From Phormidium tenue FACHB-1052 (lineage in GTDB: Bacteria; Cyanobacteriota; Cyanobacteriia; Phormidesmidales; Phormidesmidaceae): 64,000 nt of DNA. Of the stretch, positions 25,947 to 34,179 are shown piece by piece. The position numbers and the translations under genes were made by a program. Numbering within the stretch: the first letter of the stretch is position 1; each line of letters begins with the position of its first letter. The stretch is from assembly GCF_014696675.1 (NCBI RefSeq), contig NZ_JACJQN010000001.1, forward strand, positions 682,001 to 746,000, given 5' to 3'. The notes under the pieces are model-generated. The model worked only from the letters and a program-made list of their open reading frames with translations. It was not told where the DNA came from and searched no databases.

Positions 25947-27527
25947 ATGGCTTCCATTCTTGACCCGCCCATTTTGACCAAAGTCGCCAAAATGAAGGAG
26001 CGGGTCTGCTGGCAGCACCCACTTTTAATGCAGCGCCGCATCGATCAAACCCGGCTGATGTTGGAAGATGGCCGCAGCGACGATCGAGAATTTTCGTTCT
26101 TGGTGATTGGCGATAGCGGCTCTGGCCCCCACCCCGACCATCACCCCCAGCGGCGCATTGCCGAGCAAATGCTGCCCCACCTGCCAGATTGCCGTTTTTT
26201 GCTGCACACGGGCGATGTGGTGTATCAGGTAGGCTCTAGCGAGCAGTATCCAGAAAATTTCATCAAGCCCTATCGGGAATGGCTGGTGGGGGGCGATCGC
26301 CCCGATCGCATTGCCTTTAACGATATGGTGTTCCAGTTTCCGTTTTTGGCGGTGCCGGGCAACCACGACTATTACAACTTGCCTCGGCTCTACAGCATTT
26401 TGGTGCAGTTGAGCCGACCCGTGCGCAAGCTGCTGGGGCTGAACCTCAACCCCAACGTGGGCTGGCACGGTTCTGGCATCGGCGACGCCTATGCCCGCGC
26501 TTTTTTAGATTACTTAAGAACGCTGTCGGATGAAGAGCTAGCCGCTCACCTCGATCGCCACTACGGCCCCTGGGGCGAGAACACCCTGGGGCTGCGCTAC
26601 CAGCCGGGGCAGTTTACCCGCTTGCCCAATCGCTACTACACCTTTCGCTACGGCGGCATCGACTTTTTTGCCCTCGACAGCAGCACCTTTAACGACCCGG
26701 CTCTGTCGCCCCAGCGGGCTTCAAATGCGGCCTATCGAGGTCGGCTGCTGGCCCAGCGAGAGGCGATTCAGCGCCAGCAGCAGCAGGTGCGCGACGAAGC
26801 CATGCACCTGCAACGCACCGATCCCCACGCCCAGGAGCGCCTAGACGACCTACAGGCCAAGATCGAGCAAATGGAGGAAATGCTGCTCGACATTGAAAAG
26901 CAGGTGCACCCTCGGCCCACCACGCTGGTCGATACTGAGCAGTTGCTGTGGCTGCGGGACGGGCTGATTGCCTCCTGGCAGGATAAGGCGGTGCGGGGGC
27001 GCGTGCTGTTCTTTCACCACCCGCCCTACGTGACGGAAAACACCAAATGGGGTCAGGGGCAGACGATGGCTATTCGCCAAAACCTGCGCTGGGTGCTCGA
27101 TCAGGTGGCAGCGGCGGTGCCCGAAATTAGCCCCGATCGCCCCCCGGTTAACCTGGTGCTCAACGGCCACGCCCACTGTTTTGAATATCTCAAGACCGAA
27201 GCCACGGGCTACGCCGACAGTCACATGAACTATTTAGTCTGCGGCGGCAGCGGTTTGAGCCTGCGGCGACAACGACCGGAAGGCACCATGCTCTATGAAC
27301 CCTTGGGGGCTGACCCCGATGGACAAACGGAGTTTAAGCTGGTGGCAAAATCACAGCTATACATGGGCCTCGTGGGCCACAAAGCCGAGCGACGGCGGCC
27401 TTACTCTTTTGTGCGCATTGATGTCACCCAGGATGAAGTGCCCAAATTTATTGTGACGCCCCACATTTCGGAGCGATCGCACCAGACCTGGGAAGACTAT
27501 GCCCTTGATCCGCTGGTGCTGGAGTAG
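25947..27527 (+). CDS. calcineurin-like metallophosphoesterase
   Basis: Two-metal phosphoesterase. The ordered metal motifs are present: IGDSGSG (near residue 52), LHTGDVVY, VPGNHDYYN, FHHPPY and LNGHAHCFEY. The middle contains a Gln/Glu-rich helical insert (about residues 255-325) that looks like a coiled coil. 526 residues, no signal peptide, so likely cytoplasmic. The substrate is unknown. It runs with the DUF924 gene 8 bases downstream, probably as an operon. Confidence 0.88.
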   Translation: MASILDPPILTKVAKMKERVCWQHPLLMQRRIDQTRLMLEDGRSDDREFSFLVIGDSGSGPHPDHHPQRRIAEQMLPHLPDCRFLLHTGDVVYQVGSSEQYPENFIKPYREWLVGGDRPDRIAFNDMVFQFPFLAVPGNHDYYNLPRLYSILVQLSRPVRKLLGLNLNPNVGWHGSGIGDAYARAFLDYLRTLSDEELAAHLDRHYGPWGENTLGLRYQPGQFTRLPNRYYTFRYGGIDFFALDSSTFNDPALSPQRASNAAYRGRLLAQREAIQRQQQQVRDEAMHLQRTDPHAQERLDDLQAKIEQMEEMLLDIEKQVHPRPTTLVDTEQLLWLRDGLIASWQDKAVRGRVLFFHHPPYVTENTKWGQGQTMAIRQNLRWVLDQVAAAVPEISPDRPPVNLVLNGHAHCFEYLKTEATGYADSHMNYLVCGGSGLSLRRQRPEGTMLYEPLGADPDGQTEFKLVAKSQLYMGLVGHKAERRRPYSFVRIDVTQDEVPKFIVTPHISERSHQTWEDYALDPLVLE

Positions 27528-27535
27528 ATGAGCCG

Positions 27536-28120
27536 ATGGAGCGTTGGCAGGCGATTCTGCGGTTTTGGTTTGGCGACCCAGAGAATCCGGGTAGTGAATA
27601 TGGCCAGCAACGCCGAGTCTGGTTTAAGAAAGACCCGGCGTTTGACGACACCATTCGGCAGCGGTTTTTGCCTGACTATGAGCAGGCCGCAGCCGGTGCT
27701 CTGGCGACGTGGCGGCAGGAACCGCGATCGTGCCTTGCCCTGGTGATTTTGCTCGATCAGTTTCCGCGCAATCTGTTTCGGGGCGAGGCGCGCAGTTTTG
27801 CCAGCGATCGCGCTGCCCGAGACACTGCCAACTATGCCCTGGCCCAGGGCTACGACCAGCAGGTGTTGCCGGTGGAGCGCATCTTCTTTTACCTACCGCT
27901 AGAGCACAGCGAAAATCTGGCCGATCAGGAGCGCTCGGTGAAATTGGTGCGATCGCTCCACGCCGCCCACCCTGAGTTTGAATCTTGCCTTGACTACGCC
28001 CTGCGCCATCGGGACATCATTCAACGGTTTGGGCGATTCCCCCACCGCAACGAGATCCTGGGGCGAGAGGCAACTCCGGCAGAGGCGGAGTTTTTGCAGC
28101 AGCCAGGGTCGAGATTCTGA
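27536..28120 (+). CDS. DUF924 family protein
   Basis: Helical, TPR-like soluble protein of unknown function. Recognisable motifs are ILRFWFGD at the start, LALVILLDQFPRNLFRG in the middle, and HRDIIQRFGRFPHRNEILGR near the end, which define DUF924 (COG3803). 194 residues, normal. It is likely co-transcribed with the phosphoesterase and converges on the response-regulator gene across an AT-rich inverted repeat. Confidence 0.88.
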   Translation: MERWQAILRFWFGDPENPGSEYGQQRRVWFKKDPAFDDTIRQRFLPDYEQAAAGALATWRQEPRSCLALVILLDQFPRNLFRGEARSFASDRAARDTANYALAQGYDQQVLPVERIFFYLPLEHSENLADQERSVKLVRSLHAAHPEFESCLDYALRHRDIIQRFGRFPHRNEILGREATPAEAEFLQQPGSRF

Positions 28121-28191
28121 GAAGTTTTAAGTTTTAAGTTTTGAGTTTTGAATTAGCGAACTCAAAACTTAAAATTCAAAATTCAAAACTT
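28121..28191. repeat. AT-rich heptamer repeats forming an inverted repeat
   Basis: AAGTTTT-type units on the left (28122-28153) face AAAACTT-type units on the right (28163-28191) around AGCG. It can fold as a long hairpin between convergent genes and probably serves as a transcription barrier. This repeat style is widespread in cyanobacterial intergenic DNA. Confidence 0.7.
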
Positions 28192-28867
28192 ACCCACCCA
28201 GCCGATAGCCTTTGCCGTAGACGGTGTGAATTATTGGCGCGGTACCCTTCGGCTCTATTTTGCGGCGTAGCAGGCGCATTTGGGCGGCGACGACGTTGCT
28301 GCTGGGGGCATCCTGGTCATCCCAAACACTTTGGTAAATCTGCTCGTGGGTGAGCACCTGATTGGCGTGGCGCAGCAGGTAGGCTAGCAGGCGGGTTTCT
28401 TTTTCGGAGAGTTCGGCGGGTTGGCCCTGGCGGTGGGCGAGCTGATTGGCTTCGTCGAGGGTGAGATCGCCGTAGGCGAGGCGGGGTGGGGTGGATGCTT
28501 CGAGGTTGGGCGATCGCCGCAGCAGCGCCCGCACCCGCGCCAGCAGTTCTCGCAGCTCAAAGGGTTTGACCAAGTAGTCATCGGCTCCGGCGTCGAGGCC
28601 ATCGACGCGATCGTTAAGGGTGTCTTTGGCGGTGAGGAATAGGACGGGGGTGGAGTCTTGGCGCGATCGCACCTGCCGACAGATCTCTAACCCGCTTAAC
28701 CCCGGCAGCATCCAGTCAAGAATTAGCAGGTCGTAACCGCCTTGGCCAGCCAGGTCACAGCCCGCTTCCCCGTCAGTCGCCACATCTACCTCATAACCCT
28801 CCCGGTTGAGCAAGCGACTCAGCGGGTCGGCGAGTTCGACTTCGTCATCGACAAGCAGAATTTTCAT
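28190..28867 (-). CDS. OmpR-family response regulator (RppA-like), orphan
   Basis: Two-domain DNA-binding regulator. The receiver holds Asp51 in LLILDWMLPGLSG and the Lys in KPFELRELLARV. The output domain has ELSEKETRLLAYLLRHANQVLT and VVAAQMRLLRRKIEPKG. The sequence resembles RppA/NrsR regulators (redox or metal sensing) more than RpaA/RpaB. No histidine kinase lies next to it, unlike most rppA-rppB pairs, so the partner must be elsewhere. 225 residues, normal. Confidence 0.85.
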   Translation of the reverse strand: MKILLVDDEVELADPLSRLLNREGYEVDVATDGEAGCDLAGQGGYDLLILDWMLPGLSGLEICRQVRSRQDSTPVLFLTAKDTLNDRVDGLDAGADDYLVKPFELRELLARVRALLRRSPNLEASTPPRLAYGDLTLDEANQLAHRQGQPAELSEKETRLLAYLLRHANQVLTHEQIYQSVWDDQDAPSSNVVAAQMRLLRRKIEPKGTAPIIHTVYGKGYRLGG

Positions 28868-28909
28868 AGGGACAAGCGGCGGGTGAGGGGGTAGTGAGTA
28901 AAGCGTCTT

Positions 28910-29368
28910 TTAACGCCAAAATTCCTCGGCTAGTAGGGCTGGTAGCTCTTTGCTAAAGGGATATGCGGTAGGAAATTCGGTAGTAGGATAGGCGGCGATC
29001 GCCTCCGCCAAAGCATCCTGATACACTTCGTCTAACACGCCCTGAAAGTAGGTTTTGAGGCTTGGGGATTGCTTGAGCAACCGCTTGAGGGCGTTGCGCT
29101 GCTCCAAAATGGTGAGCTGCCAACCGCGATAGTCGTTGGGTAAATTCACATAGCAGCGCTTGAGCAAGTGAACGAGCAAAACACTCAGACGGCTTTCTAG
29201 CTCTCGCTTGGCCGATTTACCCAAGTCTTCAATCTCCTCTATCAGCCCGTCCCAGTCGAGCTGTTCAGTATCTCTATTCTTCAAACAGGCAGCAGTAGCT
29301 TCCACCCAGCGGACAAAATCCTCGTCATAGAGCTGCCGCAAAGGTGTTTGGAGAGGAGTCTTGGGCAT
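28910..29368 (-). CDS. DUF29 family protein
   Basis: Cyanobacteria-enriched small protein of unknown function. It shows the DUF29 order: LYDEDFVRWVEATAACLKN, then DWDGLIEEIEDLGKSAKREL, then LLVHLLKRCY, and QALAEAIAAYP-like sequence near the end. 152 residues, all helical, soluble. It lies between the orphan regulator and the aminotransferase on the same strand; co-transcription is possible but there is no functional link. Many cyanobacteria have multiple copies. Confidence 0.9.
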   Translation of the reverse strand: MPKTPLQTPLRQLYDEDFVRWVEATAACLKNRDTEQLDWDGLIEEIEDLGKSAKRELESRLSVLLVHLLKRCYVNLPNDYRGWQLTILEQRNALKRLLKQSPSLKTYFQGVLDEVYQDALAEAIAAYPTTEFPTAYPFSKELPALLAEEFWR

Positions 29369-29428
29369 GGCACCAAGGCCTAAAAGAACTATTCATCAGT
29401 TTAAGCCACGCCAGTGATGGGCAAGTCA

Positions 29429-30793
29429 TCACAGACAGGCGCGAATCGCTTGCTCCAAAATGGCCAAGCCTTCGTCTAGCTCTTCGTAGGTGACGGTCAA
29501 CGGCGGGGCGATGCGCCACACCGCGCCCATGCCGGGGAGGGCGGTGATGTTCATGCTCAACCCTAGTTCCAGGCAGCGTCGGGTAATGGCGGCACCTTTT
29601 TCTGGGTCGGGTTCACGGGTGGTGCGATCTTTAACCAGCTCTACCCCCAGCAGCAGCCCTCGACCGCGCACATCGCCGATCGCCTCGTAGCGATCCTTCA
29701 GCTTGAGCAATCCATCCTTCAAGTAGGCTCCCATGGTTGCCGCGCGCTCCGTTAGGTTTTGGCTGGTCAACACTCGCAGCACCGCCAGCCCTACCTCTGC
29801 GGGCATTGGGTCAGACACGTGAGAGGTGTAGAAGATAAAGCCTTTTTCGTAGCAGTCGGCCTCGATCGCCTCACTGGTAACGGTCGCGGCCAGGGGCAGA
29901 CCGCCCCCCAAGGTTTTTGACAGGGTGAGAATATCGGGCACCACGCCCAGTTGCTCGAAGGCGAAAAAGCTACCCAGGCGGCCAAAGGCGGTTTGGGCCT
30001 CATCTAAAATCAGCACCATGCCCCGTTCCCGGCAGTAGCCCTGCAACCGCTGAAAATAGCCATCAGGGGGTACGATTACCCCGCCAGAGCTGAGCACCGG
30101 TTCGGCAATTACGGCGGCATAGGCCCCCACCGACTGGCTATCGACTAGGTCAAAGCCCACCGCCAGGCAGGTCATGTCGCACTGGTCTTGGCAGTGGCGA
30201 ATGGGGCAGCGGTAGCAGTTGGGGGTGGGCAGCGCCAAGTTGCCTGGAATGGTGGGGCCATAGCCCTTGCGGGCCGACACAAAGGTGCTCGCCCCAGCCC
30301 CGGCGGTCATGCCGTGCCAGGAGGTGCTTAACCCCACCACCTCAAAGCCGCCCGTGTGCAGTTTGGCCATCCGCAGGGCGGCTTCGTTAGCCTCGCTGCC
30401 GGTGTTGAGAAATAGAGCTTTTTGCAGGGTGGGCGGCAAGAGCTGGCAGAGGGCGTCGGCCAGTTCTACCACCGCTGGCGACAACATGCCGCTAAACAGG
30501 TGCAGCACGTCTTCGCAGGCTTTGTGGATGGCCTGCACTACATCGGGATGGTTGTGGCCCAGGGTGGCGCACATTTGCCCAGAGGTAAAGTCGAGAATCT
30601 TGCGACCCTGGCGATCGTACAGGTGGCTGCCCCGCGCCCGCTCGATCAGCCGGGGGGTAAAATCGCCGCCGTAGCGCACCAGGTGATGCTCAACGATGTC
30701 CCACATTTCCTCATCCGAGGAGACATTTGCCGCAGGAACTAAATCTGCACTCGCGGGGAAAGGTGCGCTGACGTCATGGGTAGAGTCGGGCAT
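29429..30793 (-). CDS. class III PLP enzyme, 2,2-dialkylglycine decarboxylase-like
   Basis: PLP-dependent class III aminotransferase fold, very like Burkholderia DgdA, which decarboxylates dialkylglycines and transaminates pyruvate. Residues known from DgdA have counterparts: Gln73 in SGQMCATLGH, Trp159 and Met162 in SWHGMT, the SSGG loop at 235-238, Lys293 (PLP Schiff base) in SKTLGGG, and WRIAPPL near the C-terminus. Annotation pipelines often call it an aspartate aminotransferase family protein. A Cys-rich insert at 193-209 (five cysteines) is absent from DgdA as I remember it. The start at 30793 lacks a ribosome site; an AAGGAGA lies farther upstream. Confidence 0.78.
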   Translation of the reverse strand: MPDSTHDVSAPFPASADLVPAANVSSDEEMWDIVEHHLVRYGGDFTPRLIERARGSHLYDRQGRKILDFTSGQMCATLGHNHPDVVQAIHKACEDVLHLFSGMLSPAVVELADALCQLLPPTLQKALFLNTGSEANEAALRMAKLHTGGFEVVGLSTSWHGMTAGAGASTFVSARKGYGPTIPGNLALPTPNCYRCPIRHCQDQCDMTCLAVGFDLVDSQSVGAYAAVIAEPVLSSGGVIVPPDGYFQRLQGYCRERGMVLILDEAQTAFGRLGSFFAFEQLGVVPDILTLSKTLGGGLPLAATVTSEAIEADCYEKGFIFYTSHVSDPMPAEVGLAVLRVLTSQNLTERAATMGAYLKDGLLKLKDRYEAIGDVRGRGLLLGVELVKDRTTREPDPEKGAAITRRCLELGLSMNITALPGMGAVWRIAPPLTVTYEELDEGLAILEQAIRACL

Positions 30794-30827
30794 GGCATAT
30801 AGCGGGGAAGGGCATGTCTCCTTAGAT

Positions 30828-30865
30828 TAGCGGGAATTTCAGGTTGCTTTAGCAACATCCCGCTA
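30828..30865 (-). terminator. two-tier hairpin at the glpK stop codon
   Basis: Outer stem TAGCGGGA/TCCCGCTA encloses an inner GTTGC-TTTA-GCAAC stem. The right arm includes the glpK stop codon. There is no T run, so it may protect the mRNA end or attenuate transcription into the next gene. Confidence 0.6.
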
Positions 30866-32377
30866 GTTAGCCCAACCCTTAGCCCGCTCGACCGCTTTCA
30901 TCCACAGGGCAAAGTTTTCCTGGGCTTCGGCCTGACCAGTGCCGGGTTCAAAGATGCGATCGATCGCACGCCCCTCCACCAAAGTGCGGTAGTCATCCCA
31001 AAAGCCGACGGCTAGACCCGCTGCAAAGGCGGCTCCCTGAGCGGTGACATCGAGCATCTGGGGCCGCTCGACGGGAATGCCCAGCACGTCGGCCTGGAAC
31101 TGCATGAGAAAGTCGTTGTTGCAGGCCCCGCCATCGACCTTGAGCTGACGAATGGGAGTACCGGCATCCTGGTTGACAGCGTCGACGACTTCTTTGACTT
31201 CGTAGGCGATCGCCTCTAGCACCGCCCGCACCATGTGCTCTCGCTGGGCACCGCGCGTCAGCCCCAGAAAGGCACCCCTGGCGCTCATATCCCAATGGGG
31301 GGCACCAAGGCCGCTGAGGGCGGGCACAAAGTAGACGCCGCCGTTGTCGCGGGCATTGCGGGCCAGAATTTCGGTCTCCGCCGCGCTGGAGATAATTTGC
31401 AGGCCATCGCGCAGCCACTGAATGCAGGCCCCAGCGGTAAACATGCTGCCCTCGATCGCATAGCCAAGATGGGGCCGCAGCGGATCGAGCGTGGCCTCAG
31501 ACCAGGCCACCGTAGAAAGTAGATGATTTTGCGATCGCGCCACCTCATCCCCCGTGTGCGACACCAGAAACGCCCCGGTGCCGTAGGTGCATTTGAGCAG
31601 ACCGGGGCGATCGCAGCCGTGGCCATAGAGCGCCGCCTGCTGGTCGCCAAAGATCGCCGCAATCGGAATTTCGGCCCCGAAAACAGACGCATCGGTATGG
31701 CCAAATACTCCCACGCTGGGCTGAATCGTGGGCATGATGTGGGGCGGAATGCCAAATAGCTTCAGCAGAGTGTCATCCCACTGGCCGCTGGCCAGGTTGA
31801 GCAGCATGGTGCGGCTGGCGTTGCTGTGGTCGGTGGCGTGCACCTGCCGCCCGGTGAGGTTCCACAGCACCCAGCTATCGATCGTGCCTGCGAGCACCTG
31901 GTCAAAGTCAACCGGCGGATCCACCTCTTTCTTGGCTTGCTCTAGCAGCCAGGCCAGCTTAGTGGCAGAGAAGTAGGCGTCAAGGATTAGGCCAGTGCGA
32001 TCGTAGATTTCTTCGGCTTTACCCGCTTCTCTGAGCTGGTTGCACAATGGCGCGGTACGGCGATCTTGCCAGACGATCGCATTGGCGAGGGGGCGACCCG
32101 TGCGACTGTCCCACAGCAGACAGGTTTCACGCTGCACCGTGAGGCCGATAACGGCAATATCGGTCGGCTTGAGGCTGGCTTTGGCGATCGCTGACCCCAT
32201 AGCCCAGGCGATCGCTTCCCAAATCTCACGGGCGTCGTGCTCAACCCAGCCGGGCTGCGGGTAATACTGGGTCAGCTCGCGGTAGGCCTGACCGGCGATC
32301 GCCCCTTCCCGGTCAAAGATGATCGCTCGGTTGCCGGTGGTGCCCAAATCTAGGGCCATGATGTAGTTAGCAGTCAT
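30863..32377 (-). CDS. glpK: glycerol kinase
   Basis: Phosphorylates glycerol to glycerol 3-phosphate, feeding glycerolipid synthesis or catabolism. FGGY-family features: LDLGTTGNRAIIFD at the N-terminus, WEHDARE-like GWVEHDAREIW, FGDQQAALYGHGC with KCTYGTGAFLVSHTG, and LKVDGGACNNDFLMQFQAD. 504 residues, standard. No glpF or glpD is in the window. It is divergent from the Deg protease gene with a 150-base shared upstream region and precedes the DgdA-like gene by 69 bases. Confidence 0.96.
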   Translation of the reverse strand: MTANYIMALDLGTTGNRAIIFDREGAIAGQAYRELTQYYPQPGWVEHDAREIWEAIAWAMGSAIAKASLKPTDIAVIGLTVQRETCLLWDSRTGRPLANAIVWQDRRTAPLCNQLREAGKAEEIYDRTGLILDAYFSATKLAWLLEQAKKEVDPPVDFDQVLAGTIDSWVLWNLTGRQVHATDHSNASRTMLLNLASGQWDDTLLKLFGIPPHIMPTIQPSVGVFGHTDASVFGAEIPIAAIFGDQQAALYGHGCDRPGLLKCTYGTGAFLVSHTGDEVARSQNHLLSTVAWSEATLDPLRPHLGYAIEGSMFTAGACIQWLRDGLQIISSAAETEILARNARDNGGVYFVPALSGLGAPHWDMSARGAFLGLTRGAQREHMVRAVLEAIAYEVKEVVDAVNQDAGTPIRQLKVDGGACNNDFLMQFQADVLGIPVERPQMLDVTAQGAAFAAGLAVGFWDDYRTLVEGRAIDRIFEPGTGQAEAQENFALWMKAVERAKGWAN

Positions 32378-32543
32378 CTAGAACTCTCGTTGCTGGCTTC
32401 CAGCATGCTATTCAACCCAGGCCTTCGGCCTTAACCACTCGAAAGTACGGTATCCCCCTCCCCCGCTGAGTGGGCAATTGTGAAACAATTTTGATCAATC
32501 GACAGGATACTACCCCCCTGCTGTTGTGCGTCGAATTTGCGTT

Positions 32544-33713
32544 ATGAGGCATGCTCCCTTGAAACAAGGACTCTGGATACCCCTAAGACGGCTGCTGGCG
32601 GCGATCGCAGCGGCGGTGATGATGTTGAGTGGCGCGATCGCCGCCCCAGCCGAAGCGCAGTCGGCAGCCACAGCGGCGATCGGCAACGAAAGCTTTGTAG
32701 CGGCTGCTGTGCGCCAGGTTGGCCCAGCGGTGGTGCGCATTGACACCGAAAAAACGATCACTCGCCAGACCCGCGATCCGCTCTACGAAGATCCCTTCTT
32801 GCGCGATTTCTTTGGCGGTATGCCGCGCCAGCGCCAGGAGGAACTGCTGCGGGGTCAAGGGTCAGGGTTCATCATCGACGACACCGGCAACATCTTGACC
32901 AACGCCCACGTGATCAACGGCGCTGACCGGGTGGTGGTCACCCTCAAGGATGGCCGCAGCTTTGACGCCGTGGTGGAAGGGGTAGACGAAGTCACCGATC
33001 TGGCCGTGGTCAAAATTGATGATGGCGAAGACGACGTGCTGCCCATCGCTACCCTGGGCGACTCTGACCAGATCGAAGTGGGTGACTGGGCGATCGCCGT
33101 CGGCAACCCCCTTGGCCTCGACAATACCGTGACTCTGGGCATTGTCAGCACCCTCAAGCGCACCAGCAGCTCCGTGGGCATCCCTGGCAAGCGGCTGGAG
33201 TTTATTCAGACCGATGCCGCTATCAACCCCGGCAACTCGGGGGGGCCGCTGGTCAACCAGCGGGGCGAAGTGATCGGCATCAACACCGCCATTCGCGCTG
33301 ATGCCATGGGCATTGGCTTTGCGATTCCTATCAACAAAGCCAAAGAGGTTAAAGACAGACTGGCTCGGGGCGAAACGGTGGCCCACCCCTACATCGGTGT
33401 GCAAATCGCCAACCTTACCCCTGAGCAGGCCAAGCGCAGCAACGAAGACATCAACTCGGGCATGTATCTGCCCGAAGTGGATGGCGTACTCATCATTCGA
33501 GTGCTGGAAGGCACCCCCGCTGCCGATGCGGGTCTGCGCCGAGGCGATGTGATTTTGCAGGTCAACGGCACCCCCATTCGCAGCGCCGATGGGTTGCAAA
33601 TCAAGGTCGAAAACACCAAGATTGGCGATGCTTTAGAGCTTGAGATCCAGCGGGGCGATCGCCCCTTGACGGTGCAGGTCAAAACTGCCGAACTTCGTGA
33701 GCAGGCCGAATAA
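32544..33713 (+). CDS. Deg/HtrA-family serine protease (HhoA/HhoB/HtrA type)
   Basis: Exported trypsin-like protease with one PDZ domain for quality control in the periplasm or thylakoid lumen. With the ATG at 32544, a signal peptide spans residues 1-39 (LAAIAAAVMMLSGAIAAPAEAQ). The triad is His122 (NAHVI), Asp152 (DLAVV) and Ser232 (NPGNSGGPL). The PDZ domain covers about 285-380 with GVLIIRVLEGTPAADAGL. A GTG at 32526 would add six residues. 389 residues match cyanobacterial Hho proteases; which of the three paralogues it is cannot be told. Confidence 0.93.
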   Translation: MRHAPLKQGLWIPLRRLLAAIAAAVMMLSGAIAAPAEAQSAATAAIGNESFVAAAVRQVGPAVVRIDTEKTITRQTRDPLYEDPFLRDFFGGMPRQRQEELLRGQGSGFIIDDTGNILTNAHVINGADRVVVTLKDGRSFDAVVEGVDEVTDLAVVKIDDGEDDVLPIATLGDSDQIEVGDWAIAVGNPLGLDNTVTLGIVSTLKRTSSSVGIPGKRLEFIQTDAAINPGNSGGPLVNQRGEVIGINTAIRADAMGIGFAIPINKAKEVKDRLARGETVAHPYIGVQIANLTPEQAKRSNEDINSGMYLPEVDGVLIIRVLEGTPAADAGLRRGDVILQVNGTPIRSADGLQIKVENTKIGDALELEIQRGDRPLTVQVKTAELREQAE

Positions 33714-33788
33714 CTCAGGCGCTCGGCTAAAGAGCTGACCAAATTTCAAAATTGCAGTTGTCAACATTCTTTATTCAGGAGACTTTCC

Positions 33789-34133
33789 ATGCATTCCACC
33801 GAAGACACCGGCACCCGAAAAATTCTATCTGCGGTTAGCCACGGCTCAATTTTCTTCAATACTCTAGTAGTATCTGTGGGCGTTCCTATCGCCATTCTGC
33901 TAATTTCTGACGACTTAGTCGTTAAAGAAAATGCTAAGGAAGCCATAAACTTCCACCTAAACATATGGTTTTGGAAGGTGGTTGCAGGAATTTTGGCTTG
34001 GGTGCTGATCGGCATTCCGCTCTTGTTGGTTGTGTTTCTTGTGGACTTGATTATGCCTATCTTTGGCATCTTCCACAGCCTCACTAACCCCAACACAGCA
34101 TTTCGCTATCCTCTCATTCTGCGACTGTTCTAG
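33789..34133 (+). CDS. DUF4870-type membrane protein
   Basis: A 114-residue membrane protein with about three hydrophobic helices. The signature VKENAKEAINFHLNIWFW is typical of DUF4870 proteins, followed by LIGIPLLLVVFLVDLIMPIFG. Function is unknown. CAGGAGA lies 8 bases before the ATG. It stands 75 bases after the Deg protease, so co-transcription is possible. A hairpin follows. Confidence 0.8.
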   Translation: MHSTEDTGTRKILSAVSHGSIFFNTLVVSVGVPIAILLISDDLVVKENAKEAINFHLNIWFWKVVAGILAWVLIGIPLLLVVFLVDLIMPIFGIFHSLTNPNTAFRYPLILRLF

Positions 34134-34140
34134 GGAGACC

Positions 34141-34177
34141 CTTGGTAGGGACGTTGCTTGCGATGACCCCTACCAAG
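34141..34177. terminator. hairpin between DUF4870 and the hydrolase
   Basis: CTTGGTAGGG (34141-34150) pairs exactly with CCCTACCAAG (34168-34177) around a 17-base loop, between convergent genes. Confidence 0.65.
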
Positions 34178-34179
34178 CG

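Noticed and set aside
29979-30200. Aspartate aminotransferase label for the class III PLP enzyme
   Set aside because: The active-site residues match dialkylglycine decarboxylase better than class I aspartate aminotransferases.
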